A stretch of 7,276 bases of DNA from Aalborgiella sp043740415 (GCA_043740415.1 JAYUCJ010000223.1:1-7276); one strand, 5' to 3'. Counted from the stretch's first letter, positions 1-6,170 are shown. The notes: generated from the letters alone by a model not told the origin. Translations and numbers: made by a program.

Positions 1-130
1 AAATGCCGGCACCATGGAAAGAGCGCATGTCGCCCAGACGTTTTGGCGGTTGCGCCATCAAGGCTGCCGCGACGCTGGACCCGAGGTTCTTCTTGTCCAA
101 GGGGTTGAACGGAATCACCTGACCCGTCAT
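1..130 (-). CDS. Eco29kI-family type II restriction endonuclease, N-terminal part (gene runs off the left edge)
   Basis: Reading leftwards from an ATG at 130-128, 43 codons are open to the window edge. The peptide contains IPFNPLDKKNLG at residues 6-17, then SVAAALMAQ (19-27), and ends FHGAGI (38-43). This is the characteristic opening of Eco29kI-like restriction enzymes, whose GIY-YIG nuclease domain begins at the (G)AGIY segment; only its GI is inside the window. Family members cut double-stranded DNA at a short palindrome (CCGCGG for Eco29kI itself) and are paired with a C5 cytosine methyltransferase. The start overlaps the stop of the upstream methyltransferase remnant by ATGA, typical of a translationally coupled M-R pair. 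The frame is also open upstream, with a possible GTG at 148, but the conserved part begins just after the ATG. Catalytic residues lie outside the window, so activity cannot be judged. The family call is from recognised motifs, not a search. Confidence 0.75.
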   Translation of the reverse strand, partial: MTGQVIPFNPLDKKNLGSSVAAALMAQPPKRLGDMRSFHGAGI

Positions 131-463
131 GCTGCGGCTTTCAGGCACAGGTTTCTGCGCTGCAACTCCCTCGCTTGCGCATTGAGCAACTGGGTTGCCG
201 CACTGGACGAGACAACGCGGGCCAGCATCACTGCACGGAGCTGCCAAGCTGGTGCATGGATTCCGTCCATGAAGCGTGGAAGACGAAACTGTCGAGGAAA
301 GTTTGCAGGCGCGCGGTTTCTCGCACGCTCTAATACCGCATGCCTCTATTCAGCGGCACTATCATTTCGTCGCCACCCGGCACCCCACGGTCAACCGCCT
401 TGAAAGTTTTGCCGCTTGATCCAAAGCTTTGCCCGTGTGACTCCGGTAAAGCTTGGCACCAGA
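127..463 (-). pseudogene. Broken C-terminal remnant of a C5 cytosine-specific DNA methyltransferase
   Basis: Read leftwards, three frames must be joined to follow one methyltransferase C-terminus. The first frame gives SGAKLYRSHTGKALDQAAK (about 463-407). It shifts at a run of four A (407-410 on the plus strand) into a second frame giving VPGGDEM, then MRY, an in-frame amber stop (330-332), and VRETARLQTF, which is motif IX of C5 methyltransferases. This frame continues SWTESMHQLGSSV (start of motif X) and ends at a TGA (228-230). One missing base in GTGCAGTG (229-236) would join it to a third frame, VMLARVVSSSAATQLL, ending LKAAA and TGA at 127-129, overlapping the restriction gene start. 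Each segment aligns by eye with residues 283-370 of the intact methyltransferase at 4865-6013, but with many substitutions, so it is not a recent copy. Motifs I-VIII are absent. It cannot encode a working enzyme unless the lesions are sequencing errors. Confidence 0.8.
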
Positions 464-577
464 TTGACAAGCGGCCTCTCGGGGAGAAGAGCTTGTTGGT
501 TAAAGCCAGGCTGCGTATAGCGAAACACTGGAAGCAACGCTTTCGAAGGTCTCGTGTGTAGGGTCGCAGTTCTTATT
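464..577. other. Junction between the methyltransferase remnant and the plus-strand cassette
   Basis: No convincing gene lies here. On the minus strand a few short stretches could be further decayed methyltransferase (for example LALTNKLFSP in one frame near 485-515), but frames are broken by stops and I cannot follow the homology. On the plus strand the next recognisable element is the promoter at 578. The breakpoint at which the original methyltransferase gene was lost should be within this stretch. I saw no direct repeat, inverted repeat or insertion sequence end marking it. Confidence 0.4.
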
Positions 578-606
578 TTGAATTGATTCGGTACTCAATG
601 TATGAT
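578..606 (+). promoter_or_regulatory. Sigma70-type promoter for the cassette
   Basis: A -35 hexamer TTGAAT (578-583) and a -10 hexamer TATGAT (601-606) are separated by exactly 17 bases. They match the consensus at 4 of 6 and 5 of 6 positions. Transcription would start near 613, leaving a leader of about 90 bases before the ATG at 703. It is the best promoter I found upstream of the genes from 703 to 4859, whose short gaps suggest one transcript. No operator was identified with confidence. Confidence 0.6.
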
Positions 607-692
607 GAGTTTTTATCGCTCCACTGACCATATGGGATCAAATTTCAGCTTGTTCAGAAATGTACGGCCTGTTGGGTTGACGTTGAAGCGTG

Positions 693-697
693 AAGGA
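693..697 (+). promoter_or_regulatory. Ribosome binding site of the 228-residue gene
   Basis: AAGGA lies five bases before the ATG at 703. It supports that start, and it is the clearest Shine-Dalgarno sequence in the plus-strand cassette. Confidence 0.6.
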
Positions 698-702
698 CGG
701 GC

Positions 703-1389
703 ATGTCGGTAGAAATTGACTATCTTGAGCGAGTCGAGTCAGCAGAATCGCACGGCGGTGAGGTTGCCATTCATTGGGAAGCAATGACAACGAAGCATGT
801 GGAAAATTGGCAAAAAAACATACAACCTTCAATCGCTGAGGATGATGGGCGACCAGATCGAAAATGGAACTGGTTTGTTTTTTTTGTAGGTCTTCAGATG
901 TTCTATAACCTCCAACAGAAAAAGCCAAAATTTTTGACAGCCTTTGTGCGGCTGCCCAATGGAAATGCGGTACCTGTTGGGATGTTAATGATGCTGATTA
1001 ATTATCCGCGCATTGATGGGCTGGACGGCGGGTCAGTTTTTACCTCGTATTTAACAAGCGCACCTGAAAGCGTACTTCGGCAATTTGGTGTCAAAAACTG
1101 TCCGAAGATAGGGAGAGCTTTGGTTGACTGTGGGATCGTAACGAGTTACCAAGCAGGAAAGAATGGTCATACTTGGTTGCATTGCACGCCGCTTGGGAAA
1201 GATTGGCTGGTCAACTTCTACAAAGATAAGTGTAAGTTGTACCGATTTTCGAAGCAAAAGGCACTGCCCGTAAAAAATCTAATAGTAAAAGACAATGATG
1301 GGCGGCATTTTTTTACTGACGCGCCACTTGCTAAAACATTAACAAAAGAATTGGACAGTTTTCGACCGCAACCTGTTAAAGCCCGTTAG
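703..1389 (+). CDS. Uncharacterised 228-residue protein, possibly a diverged GNAT-fold acetyltransferase
   Basis: First gene of the cassette, with a good ribosome binding site. The centre (about residues 80-195) has the order of elements seen in GNAT proteins: a strand pair FLTAFVRLPNG / VPVGMLMMLINYP (about 77-104), a strand FTSYLT (about 113-118), a helix KIGRALVDCGI (about 134-144), then GHTWLHC (about 153-159) and a helix ending NFYKDKC (about 169-175), which recalls the fY..cGF end of GNAT domains. The usual acetyl-CoA pyrophosphate-binding loop (Q/RxxGxG/A) is not evident, so either it has diverged or the resemblance is only structural. No signal peptide or membrane segment is seen, although residues 57-68 (WFVFFVGLQMFY) are strongly hydrophobic. 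The C-terminus from about 195 is charged and probably flexible. The neighbours are the unknown 166-residue protein and the tandem ATPase, and a role alongside the ATPase is inferred from the shared orientation. The gene is secure; the GNAT assignment is tentative. Confidence 0.85.
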   Translation: MSVEIDYLERVESAESHGGEVAIHWEAMTTKHVENWQKNIQPSIAEDDGRPDRKWNWFVFFVGLQMFYNLQQKKPKFLTAFVRLPNGNAVPVGMLMMLINYPRIDGLDGGSVFTSYLTSAPESVLRQFGVKNCPKIGRALVDCGIVTSYQAGKNGHTWLHCTPLGKDWLVNFYKDKCKLYRFSKQKALPVKNLIVKDNDGRHFFTDAPLAKTLTKELDSFRPQPVKAR

Positions 1390-1440
1390 CGTCAATAGTC
1401 AATTTTCGAAACGAGCACGCGTAAGTATAAAGAATCATCT

Positions 1441-1941
1441 ATGAATATATCCGATCATGTTCAAAGCAGTAGCTCCTTCCCTAGTGCAGAGGAGTTTTTG
1501 GCCAAGTTGCATGAGCTTGCAGAGTCTGACATAACCGAGGCTGATATTTTCGAACGTGCGTCCAACGGAACTCTCCATGAGTTGCTTGGTCTCCCGGCAA
1601 ACGCTTTCGAATCAGATGAGGAAGTCTCAGTCTACGTTCCGGTTGATGCACAAAGACCAATAACAGCAAAAGAGTTTCTGCGCGAAACCAGAGAAGTGCC
1701 GCAGGCGGATGAACATACGGGACTAGGCAAAGCGAATTCAAAAGCTGGGCATGTCGACATTAGACCTCAATCTGAACAAAGTAAGGGCCTCAAAAATCGC
1801 AGTCGCCGTGTCGATTCGCAATCAGTTGCTACTAGCTCAAACTACAACACGATTAAGGGTTTCGCTGGACGGGCACCGCTTCGGTTTTATCCTACACACT
1901 TGCGGACAAATCAAAATAGAACAGGCACCCGGCAAGCTTGA
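1441..1941 (+). CDS. Hypothetical 166-residue protein, second gene of the cassette
   Basis: The gene starts 51 bases after the previous stop, with only a weak AAAGAA as ribosome binding site. Residues 1-95 look like a genuine, mostly helical and acidic domain (SAEEFLAKLHELAESD, then ADIFERASNGTLHELLGLP), followed by a segment VSVYVPVDAQRPITAKEFL. From about residue 100 the composition changes abruptly to Ser, Arg, Asn and Gln with few hydrophobic residues, and a second frame opens in the same DNA (1751-1984) with a more protein-like composition. Either this protein has a disordered basic tail, or the natural product shifts frame near 1740 to give about 181 residues, or the tail is read in both frames. 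The acidic N-terminal part could be a small partner or adaptor of the downstream ATPase, but no family is recognised and no function should be assigned. Confidence 0.65.
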   Translation: MNISDHVQSSSSFPSAEEFLAKLHELAESDITEADIFERASNGTLHELLGLPANAFESDEEVSVYVPVDAQRPITAKEFLRETREVPQADEHTGLGKANSKAGHVDIRPQSEQSKGLKNRSRRVDSQSVATSSNYNTIKGFAGRAPLRFYPTHLRTNQNRTGTRQA

Positions 1942-1984
1942 GCGCCTGTTTCTAGCCCGTGTATCAGCCTGGCCGTTAAATTGA
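1751..1984 (+). CDS. Possible 77-residue protein overlapping the end of the 166-residue gene
   Basis: An ATG at 1751 opens a frame that overlaps the 3' end of the preceding gene by 191 bases and ends at a TGA (1982-1984) seven bases before the ATPase ATG at 1992. The translation looks like a folded small protein: STLDLNLNKV near the start, a hydrophobic stretch IAVAVSIRNQLLLAQ (about 16-30), then likely strands RLRVSLDG and RFGFILHTCGQIKIEQ, ending LFLARVSAWPLN. No Shine-Dalgarno sequence is visible before the ATG, so it would depend on translational coupling or be reached by a frameshift from the preceding gene. Its tight spacing to the ATPase gene favours a real reading frame. No family is recognised. 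Confidence 0.45.
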   Translation: MSTLDLNLNKVRASKIAVAVSIRNQLLLAQTTTRLRVSLDGHRFGFILHTCGQIKIEQAPGKLERLFLARVSAWPLN

Positions 1985-1991
1985 CCTGATC

Positions 1992-4859
1992 ATGAAAGAT
2001 GTGGAACTCCAAGCACCCTATGCCGACTTAGTTGACGGTCTTTTGGCGAGCACGATGCGTGCTCAGCGGGAACTAGTGTCGGCTATTTTTGAGGGTCGAA
2101 GTATTTCAGATGTCCCTGATCACGCAATCAATAGGCACTTTTCTTGGTTAGGGCTGGAAATTCAGTTGGGTGAAAACCGACATTTATTCGACGCAAGTTT
2201 GGGGCATTTTCCGTTGAGGACGAGTCCGGTTCGAAACAAGAAAGACATTCCTGCCGAAATACTTCAATGCTTGGTTGCGAGGCAAGCGCCCGATAGCACT
2301 GTTGCAGGATTCAGCGATGTCAAGCTTCGTCGCCAAACAGGTCGGAAGCCCAAGGCAGATCCCAATGACCCAGACAGCTATGTCCAATCTAGACCCACCA
2401 GAATTTCAGCTTTAGTCAGAAGTTCCTTCGACAATTTTATTGGCGAAAATTTGATTGTTTCGATGGAAGATGAAGTGGGCGGCGGTGACGAAGAAGATCC
2501 AATAGAAACGCCTCCGCAACGTAACTTTATTGTTTTGCGGTCAGCGCTATCTATCGTCTACGATTATTTAACTGTGCCAGAAATGCCTGGCACTCGTGCA
2601 TATGCACTTGTTGCGCTTCGCAATTTTCTTTTCGCACAGTTCGGCATCGTGCCTGACATACAAGCTTCGAAGAGCAGTAAGCGGCCTTCCGTTTTTTCCG
2701 TCAAAGATATTGGCGAAGGCCTCTCACGGATTAACACGTCAATTCGGCCAAGGTTCTGGTCAAAAGGCGAGGACAAATTACCTCCTGAAGGTCGATTTTT
2801 AAGTGACGGTTTCCTTCGCCAATTCCTAGCGATGAAGGGACTCCTCAATTTTAGATTTACTAGCCATCAGGCATGCCTCGAATATCTCGACAAGTGTGTC
2901 CTTCGCCCAACTAAGACAAATGTTTCGCGGAAGGCAGTTTCCTCGGATAAGGGCTTGTATCAATACGAATTCTCCAAGTCCCGTTTTTTGGAAAAACTCC
3001 CTGAGGCAGGAGAAATTGTTAATGAAATATGGGGACTCCCAGTTCCGATTAGGGGTGCTGAAACGATATTTCGTGGCGGTCTGAAATTCACGTCGAATCA
3101 AGGCTTGGTGATGGCAATCCACGGGGGGCCTGGAACAGGTAAGACTTCTCTAGCTTTGGCGATGGGGACGTATTTGGCGCCGTTTGGAATTCGCGCACTC
3201 TTTATTACAGCAGAGGAAAATGAAGAGGATCTGCGAAATCGAATGACGTGGCTCGTCCCAGAGGAAATCCAACGCTTAAGTGTTTTCGCAGAGGATCCTG
3301 GAGCCGCCGTCGAGATTCAACACATTGGCATCTCATTGAGATCGAATGCGAACCTGTCAGTACTGGACGGTTTGGAAGAGCAGCTTAGAGAATTAGCCCA
3401 AACTTTGAAGGCTCGTAACCAAGAAAGAGAAAAAGACTTTAAAGCGGATGATTTTCGAATTCCCAAACCATGTAGCATCATCGTAATATTGGATGGACTG
3501 CAAGATTTGTTTGCCGCCAGTAACGAGGGTGAATACACAACTGATCGTGCACAAAATGCACGCCTATATCCTCTAATTGGAGCGCTTCGAGAACTACAGG
3601 CTCTCGTCATTGTTACTACAGGACTTGATTGGTTCGGCAATAAATCGTTGGATTATCTCGTTGATGTTGCAATCCATCTTTCCCATGAGTCGATGGCAGA
3701 AGACACTGTTAAACCGCACAGAAGACTCAAGTTATCTAAAGCACGGCACCAGTTAGCTTCTGGAGGCACGCATGGGTTTCAGATTGCAGGGAGTAAGGGT
3801 GTTCGGTTTTCACCGCAAATAAATTACCAGCTTGATCGACGCACTGTATGGAAGACGCGATTACCCAATGTGACTGAGGTAAAGAAAGTAGTGCGACTGG
3901 TTGCCCGGTGGTCGGCGTTTGAGCGATATGCAGAGAATATCGAATTCAAAAAGATGGTACCAAAGCGTGATGATTTTTATCACTCGCCTTTTGGCCCAGA
4001 TATCTTCAATGGATCGCACATATTTATAAATGGACAGGGATCAGGCGGTAAGGCTGGGCTCGCGCTTAAGATAGCGATTGCGCCTAGCCAGCCAGCTGAG
4101 GCTGAGCCCCCTGATGTGGCCAAAGTCGCTCGTGGAAACAAAGTTCTAATCGTCTCATTTTTGTACCCACAGGACTACTACATGAATGTGGCAAAAAAGC
4201 TAAGACTTGCATATAGGCATGAGTACTTCAACGCTATGCCCCCGCTGGCGAGGATCAAAGTTATACATCTGTACCCTGGTCATCTCCGTCCTAACGATCT
4301 GTACAACAAGATCGAGTGGGAGTTGGATGCCGCAGAATTGGATGGTGAACCCTACACCTGTGTTGTCATCGATGGAATCCACAACGTCTTCCTTCAGTTC
4401 CCGGAAATAGAGCAGTACACCCTGTTTTGGCCTCAGATTTATAACTCGCTCCGCTCACGAGGCGTTATGACGATAACGACTCACACCATTTTGCGCGCTC
4501 CTGAACTTATAAATGGCAGTGGTGAAGCGCTGCGGATTGATGATGGGAGGTCGGAGCCGTTAAGAAATGCACTGGTGCAGAAGACTGATTTTCAGATTGA
4601 GGTAGATCCATTTTCTCCAACGAATGTCCAGAAAGAGACAGCAAGCCCAGGCGTTGAGGATCGACGGAAAAACAAATTGCTCTCGGATATGTATATGGTG
4701 AGGACTATTTCGTCTATTGGGCAAGCGATTCCGAAACAGCATGTGCTGTGGGACAGAGAGCGTTTAATTTTCATAGAAGATCCAAGTCTGCCTATCGGCG
4801 GCGAACTCTATGACAACCTTTCTAAGGGAAAAATCCTGGAGCTTTTCCCTCTGAAGTAA
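1992..4859 (+). CDS. Tandem KaiC/RecA-like ATPase of 955 residues with one complete and one degenerate ATPase module
   Basis: Residues 1-345 form an N-terminal region of unknown fold with an acidic stretch at about 158-173 (EDE, DEED). Module 1 starts with a KaiC-like entry at 348-373 (IRGAETIFRGGLKF), Walker A GGPGTGKT at 378-385 (Lys384), an adjacent glutamate pair Glu408-Glu409 in FITAEENEEDL as in KaiC, and Walker B VILDGLQDL with Asp501. Module 2 repeats the layout about 300 residues later: GQGSGGKA at 681-688 keeps Lys687 but has Ala where Thr/Ser binds magnesium, SFLYPQ (722-727) replaces the glutamate pair, and VVIDGIHNVF keeps Asp794. A final region (about 860-955) is unassigned. It should be a cytosolic NTP-driven protein, perhaps oligomeric like KaiC or RecA. 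Substrate and partners are unknown. A TAA at 1977-1979 rules out an upstream extension; the ATG at 1992 has no clear Shine-Dalgarno sequence and may be coupled to the stop at 1984. It is the last gene of the cassette. The KaiC-like call is firm from motifs; a defence role is inferred from neighbours. Confidence 0.9.
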   Translation: MKDVELQAPYADLVDGLLASTMRAQRELVSAIFEGRSISDVPDHAINRHFSWLGLEIQLGENRHLFDASLGHFPLRTSPVRNKKDIPAEILQCLVARQAPDSTVAGFSDVKLRRQTGRKPKADPNDPDSYVQSRPTRISALVRSSFDNFIGENLIVSMEDEVGGGDEEDPIETPPQRNFIVLRSALSIVYDYLTVPEMPGTRAYALVALRNFLFAQFGIVPDIQASKSSKRPSVFSVKDIGEGLSRINTSIRPRFWSKGEDKLPPEGRFLSDGFLRQFLAMKGLLNFRFTSHQACLEYLDKCVLRPTKTNVSRKAVSSDKGLYQYEFSKSRFLEKLPEAGEIVNEIWGLPVPIRGAETIFRGGLKFTSNQGLVMAIHGGPGTGKTSLALAMGTYLAPFGIRALFITAEENEEDLRNRMTWLVPEEIQRLSVFAEDPGAAVEIQHIGISLRSNANLSVLDGLEEQLRELAQTLKARNQEREKDFKADDFRIPKPCSIIVILDGLQDLFAASNEGEYTTDRAQNARLYPLIGALRELQALVIVTTGLDWFGNKSLDYLVDVAIHLSHESMAEDTVKPHRRLKLSKARHQLASGGTHGFQIAGSKGVRFSPQINYQLDRRTVWKTRLPNVTEVKKVVRLVARWSAFERYAENIEFKKMVPKRDDFYHSPFGPDIFNGSHIFINGQGSGGKAGLALKIAIAPSQPAEAEPPDVAKVARGNKVLIVSFLYPQDYYMNVAKKLRLAYRHEYFNAMPPLARIKVIHLYPGHLRPNDLYNKIEWELDAAELDGEPYTCVVIDGIHNVFLQFPEIEQYTLFWPQIYNSLRSRGVMTITTHTILRAPELINGSGEALRIDDGRSEPLRNALVQKTDFQIEVDPFSPTNVQKETASPGVEDRRKNKLLSDMYMVRTISSIGQAIPKQHVLWDRERLIFIEDPSLPIGGELYDNLSKGKILELFPLK
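4825..4850. other. Inverted repeat at the convergent gene ends
   Basis: AGGGAAAA (4825-4832) and TTTTCCCT (4843-4850) form a perfect 8-bp stem with a 10-base loop, just inside the end of the ATPase gene and beyond the stop of the opposing methyltransferase. No clean run of T follows on either strand, so it is not a standard intrinsic terminator. It is the only hairpin I see where both genes need to stop, and it could arise by chance. Confidence 0.3.
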
Positions 4860-4864
4860 GTGGC

Positions 4865-6013
4865 TCAGTTAGTAGATGAAGCTTTTCTCAAGGTTTTTGC
4901 TATCGAATTGGCGAGAATATAAGCAAGGGTTGTAGGCACTGCATTTCCAAGTTGCCTCATTGCTTGGCCCCAAGAGCAATCAAAAGAGTAATAGTCCGGA
5001 AAGGCTTGAAGTCGTGCACACTCTCTGACCGTGAAATAGCGGACGCTCCCGTCGGGTCGAATTTGCATGTTTTCCCCGCCGGGTACGCCATGAACACCTG
5101 CTTTTAGCGTTTTAGCTGGTAAATCTAGTGAACTGCCTGTATGGCCGACGTACGCACGTGCGCCCGAGATGTATGTGTGTTGATTGTGTGTCAGTGCTAA
5201 GCGGGGATGTAATTGCGGGTCGGGCAAATCACTCAGCGCATCACGTACCGTCAGCCACGGTAAAGTCATCGGAGTAACTCTTAAAGAATGAGCCCTTGCT
5301 TGGCCGCGACTATGTTGGGGAATGGATCTGCTGTTCACCTTGTTGTGCTTCCAATACGATCCGGAACGCCACTGCGCCCATAGCAGCGCGTCATGCGAGT
5401 GACTTGGTAAGGGGAAAGACCACTCAACCTCAATATCATCGCGAAATCCCGCAATAAAAACTCTTTCCCGTCGCTGAGGGACTCCAAAATCGGCCGCATC
5501 GAGGCATTGAATAATTATGTTGTAGTTCAAGCCTGATCTGGAACCACTTGTTTCGTGTCTCTCCAACCGCACCAAGTGACTTCGCAGCGACTCTCCACCA
5601 CGAATTTCGACCTCAGGATGCCGCAACTGTAGTCTGACATACTCGAGATAAGGTCTGATTTTTGCCCTCATTAAGCCCTTTACGTTCTCCAACAGAAACA
5701 CTTTTGGTTGAACGGCTCTAACAGCTCGGATCGCCTCGGGAAACATGTCTCTCGGGTCTAAGCTTGATTGCCCCTTGCCCCCAAGTGAAAAAGGCTGGCA
5801 CGGCGGGCCCCCACACAAAATGTCTACTGACTGTTTAACTGTTGCGTAGTCGAACTGCCTGATGTCAGACTGAATGATCGGCCAACGTGTATTTTCCCGC
5901 AGCGTTGCACAAGCTAGAGGATCTCTCTCTATCACGCCCACGTGCTGAAAACCGGCTTTCTCAACACCTAGAGCGAGTCCTCCAGCGCCCGCGAAAAGTT
6001 CCATGGATAGCAA
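4865..6013 (-). CDS. DNA (cytosine-5-)-methyltransferase, intact, 382 residues
   Basis: Transfers a methyl group from S-adenosylmethionine to carbon 5 of cytosine in a short DNA site. All key C5 motifs are present in order: motif I FAGAGG (7-12) for cofactor binding, motif IV GGPPCQPFS (68-76) with catalytic Cys72, motif VI ENV (109-111), motif VIII QRRERVF (180-186), motif IX VRECARLQAFPD (329-340) and motif X RQLGNAVP (353-360). The target recognition region lies between about 190 and 325. Length is normal for the family. The start is a TTG at 6013 placed nine bases after GGAG; the in-frame ATG at 6004 would start three codons later and has poorer spacing. The segment GARAYVGHTG...AKTLKAG...VPGGEN (284-314) is of the kind found in partners of Eco29kI-like enzymes and matches the broken remnant at 127-463. 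It converges on the ATPase gene with 5 bp between stops and diverges from parE. It may protect against the restriction enzyme at the left edge, or act with the cassette. Site specificity cannot be read from sequence alone. Confidence 0.95.
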   Translation of the reverse strand: MLSMELFAGAGGLALGVEKAGFQHVGVIERDPLACATLRENTRWPIIQSDIRQFDYATVKQSVDILCGGPPCQPFSLGGKGQSSLDPRDMFPEAIRAVRAVQPKVFLLENVKGLMRAKIRPYLEYVRLQLRHPEVEIRGGESLRSHLVRLERHETSGSRSGLNYNIIIQCLDAADFGVPQRRERVFIAGFRDDIEVEWSFPLPSHSHDALLWAQWRSGSYWKHNKVNSRSIPQHSRGQARAHSLRVTPMTLPWLTVRDALSDLPDPQLHPRLALTHNQHTYISGARAYVGHTGSSLDLPAKTLKAGVHGVPGGENMQIRPDGSVRYFTVRECARLQAFPDYYSFDCSWGQAMRQLGNAVPTTLAYILANSIAKTLRKASSTN

Positions 6014-6022
6014 TTGGAATTA

Positions 6023-6026
6023 CTCC
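6023..6026 (-). promoter_or_regulatory. Ribosome binding site supporting a TTG start for the methyltransferase
   Basis: GGAG on the minus strand is nine bases before the TTG at 6013 and 18 bases before the ATG at 6004. The spacing favours the TTG. A weak start codon would keep methyltransferase levels low. Confidence 0.5.
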
Positions 6027-6077
6027 GTTTCAATGGCAACCAGCATTTCAATGTTCTCGTGCTTATCGGTTCGTTGG

Positions 6078-6106
6078 CTTAGAAAGTTTGCGAATGCACC
6101 AGCCAA
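6078..6106 (-). promoter_or_regulatory. Possible promoter for the methyltransferase gene
   Basis: On the minus strand, TTGGCT (6106-6101) and TCTAAG (6083-6078) are 17 bases apart, each matching 4 of 6 consensus positions. The location, about 65 bases upstream of the TTG start in the 157-bp gap shared with parE, is reasonable, but the match is modest. No convincing parE promoter was found in the same gap. Confidence 0.3.
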
Positions 6107-6162
6107 AGCGAGGCCTGTGTCATGGTATTTTATCCAGTATTTTTGAGAGCGCAGACTACAAT

Positions 6163-6168
6163 GGAGAG
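6163..6168 (+). promoter_or_regulatory. Ribosome binding site of parE
   Basis: GGAGAG immediately precedes the ATG at 6171, with four bases between GGAG and the ATG. It supports this start over the out-of-frame ATG at 6161. Confidence 0.5.
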
Positions 6169-6170
6169 CT

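Noticed and set aside
14..561. Two open frames on the plus strand (14-403 and 340-561)
   Set aside because: Their translations are rich in Arg, Ser and His with no domain, while the opposite strand carries clear restriction enzyme and methyltransferase motifs.
632..712. A 26-codon frame starting at ATG 632 and overlapping the start of the 703 gene, as a possible leader peptide
   Set aside because: It has no ribosome binding site and no regulatory pattern such as repeated codons or alternative hairpins, so nothing supports it beyond its position.
4865..6013. The idea that the intact methyltransferase is a recent duplicate of the remnant at the left
   Set aside because: The alignable C-terminal part differs at many amino acid and base positions, so the two are distant relatives and not a recent copy.
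6115..6140. Possible LexA-type site (CTGTG...CCAG) between the methyltransferase and parE
   Set aside because: The two half-sites are about 17 bases apart instead of the usual 10, and the centre does not fit.
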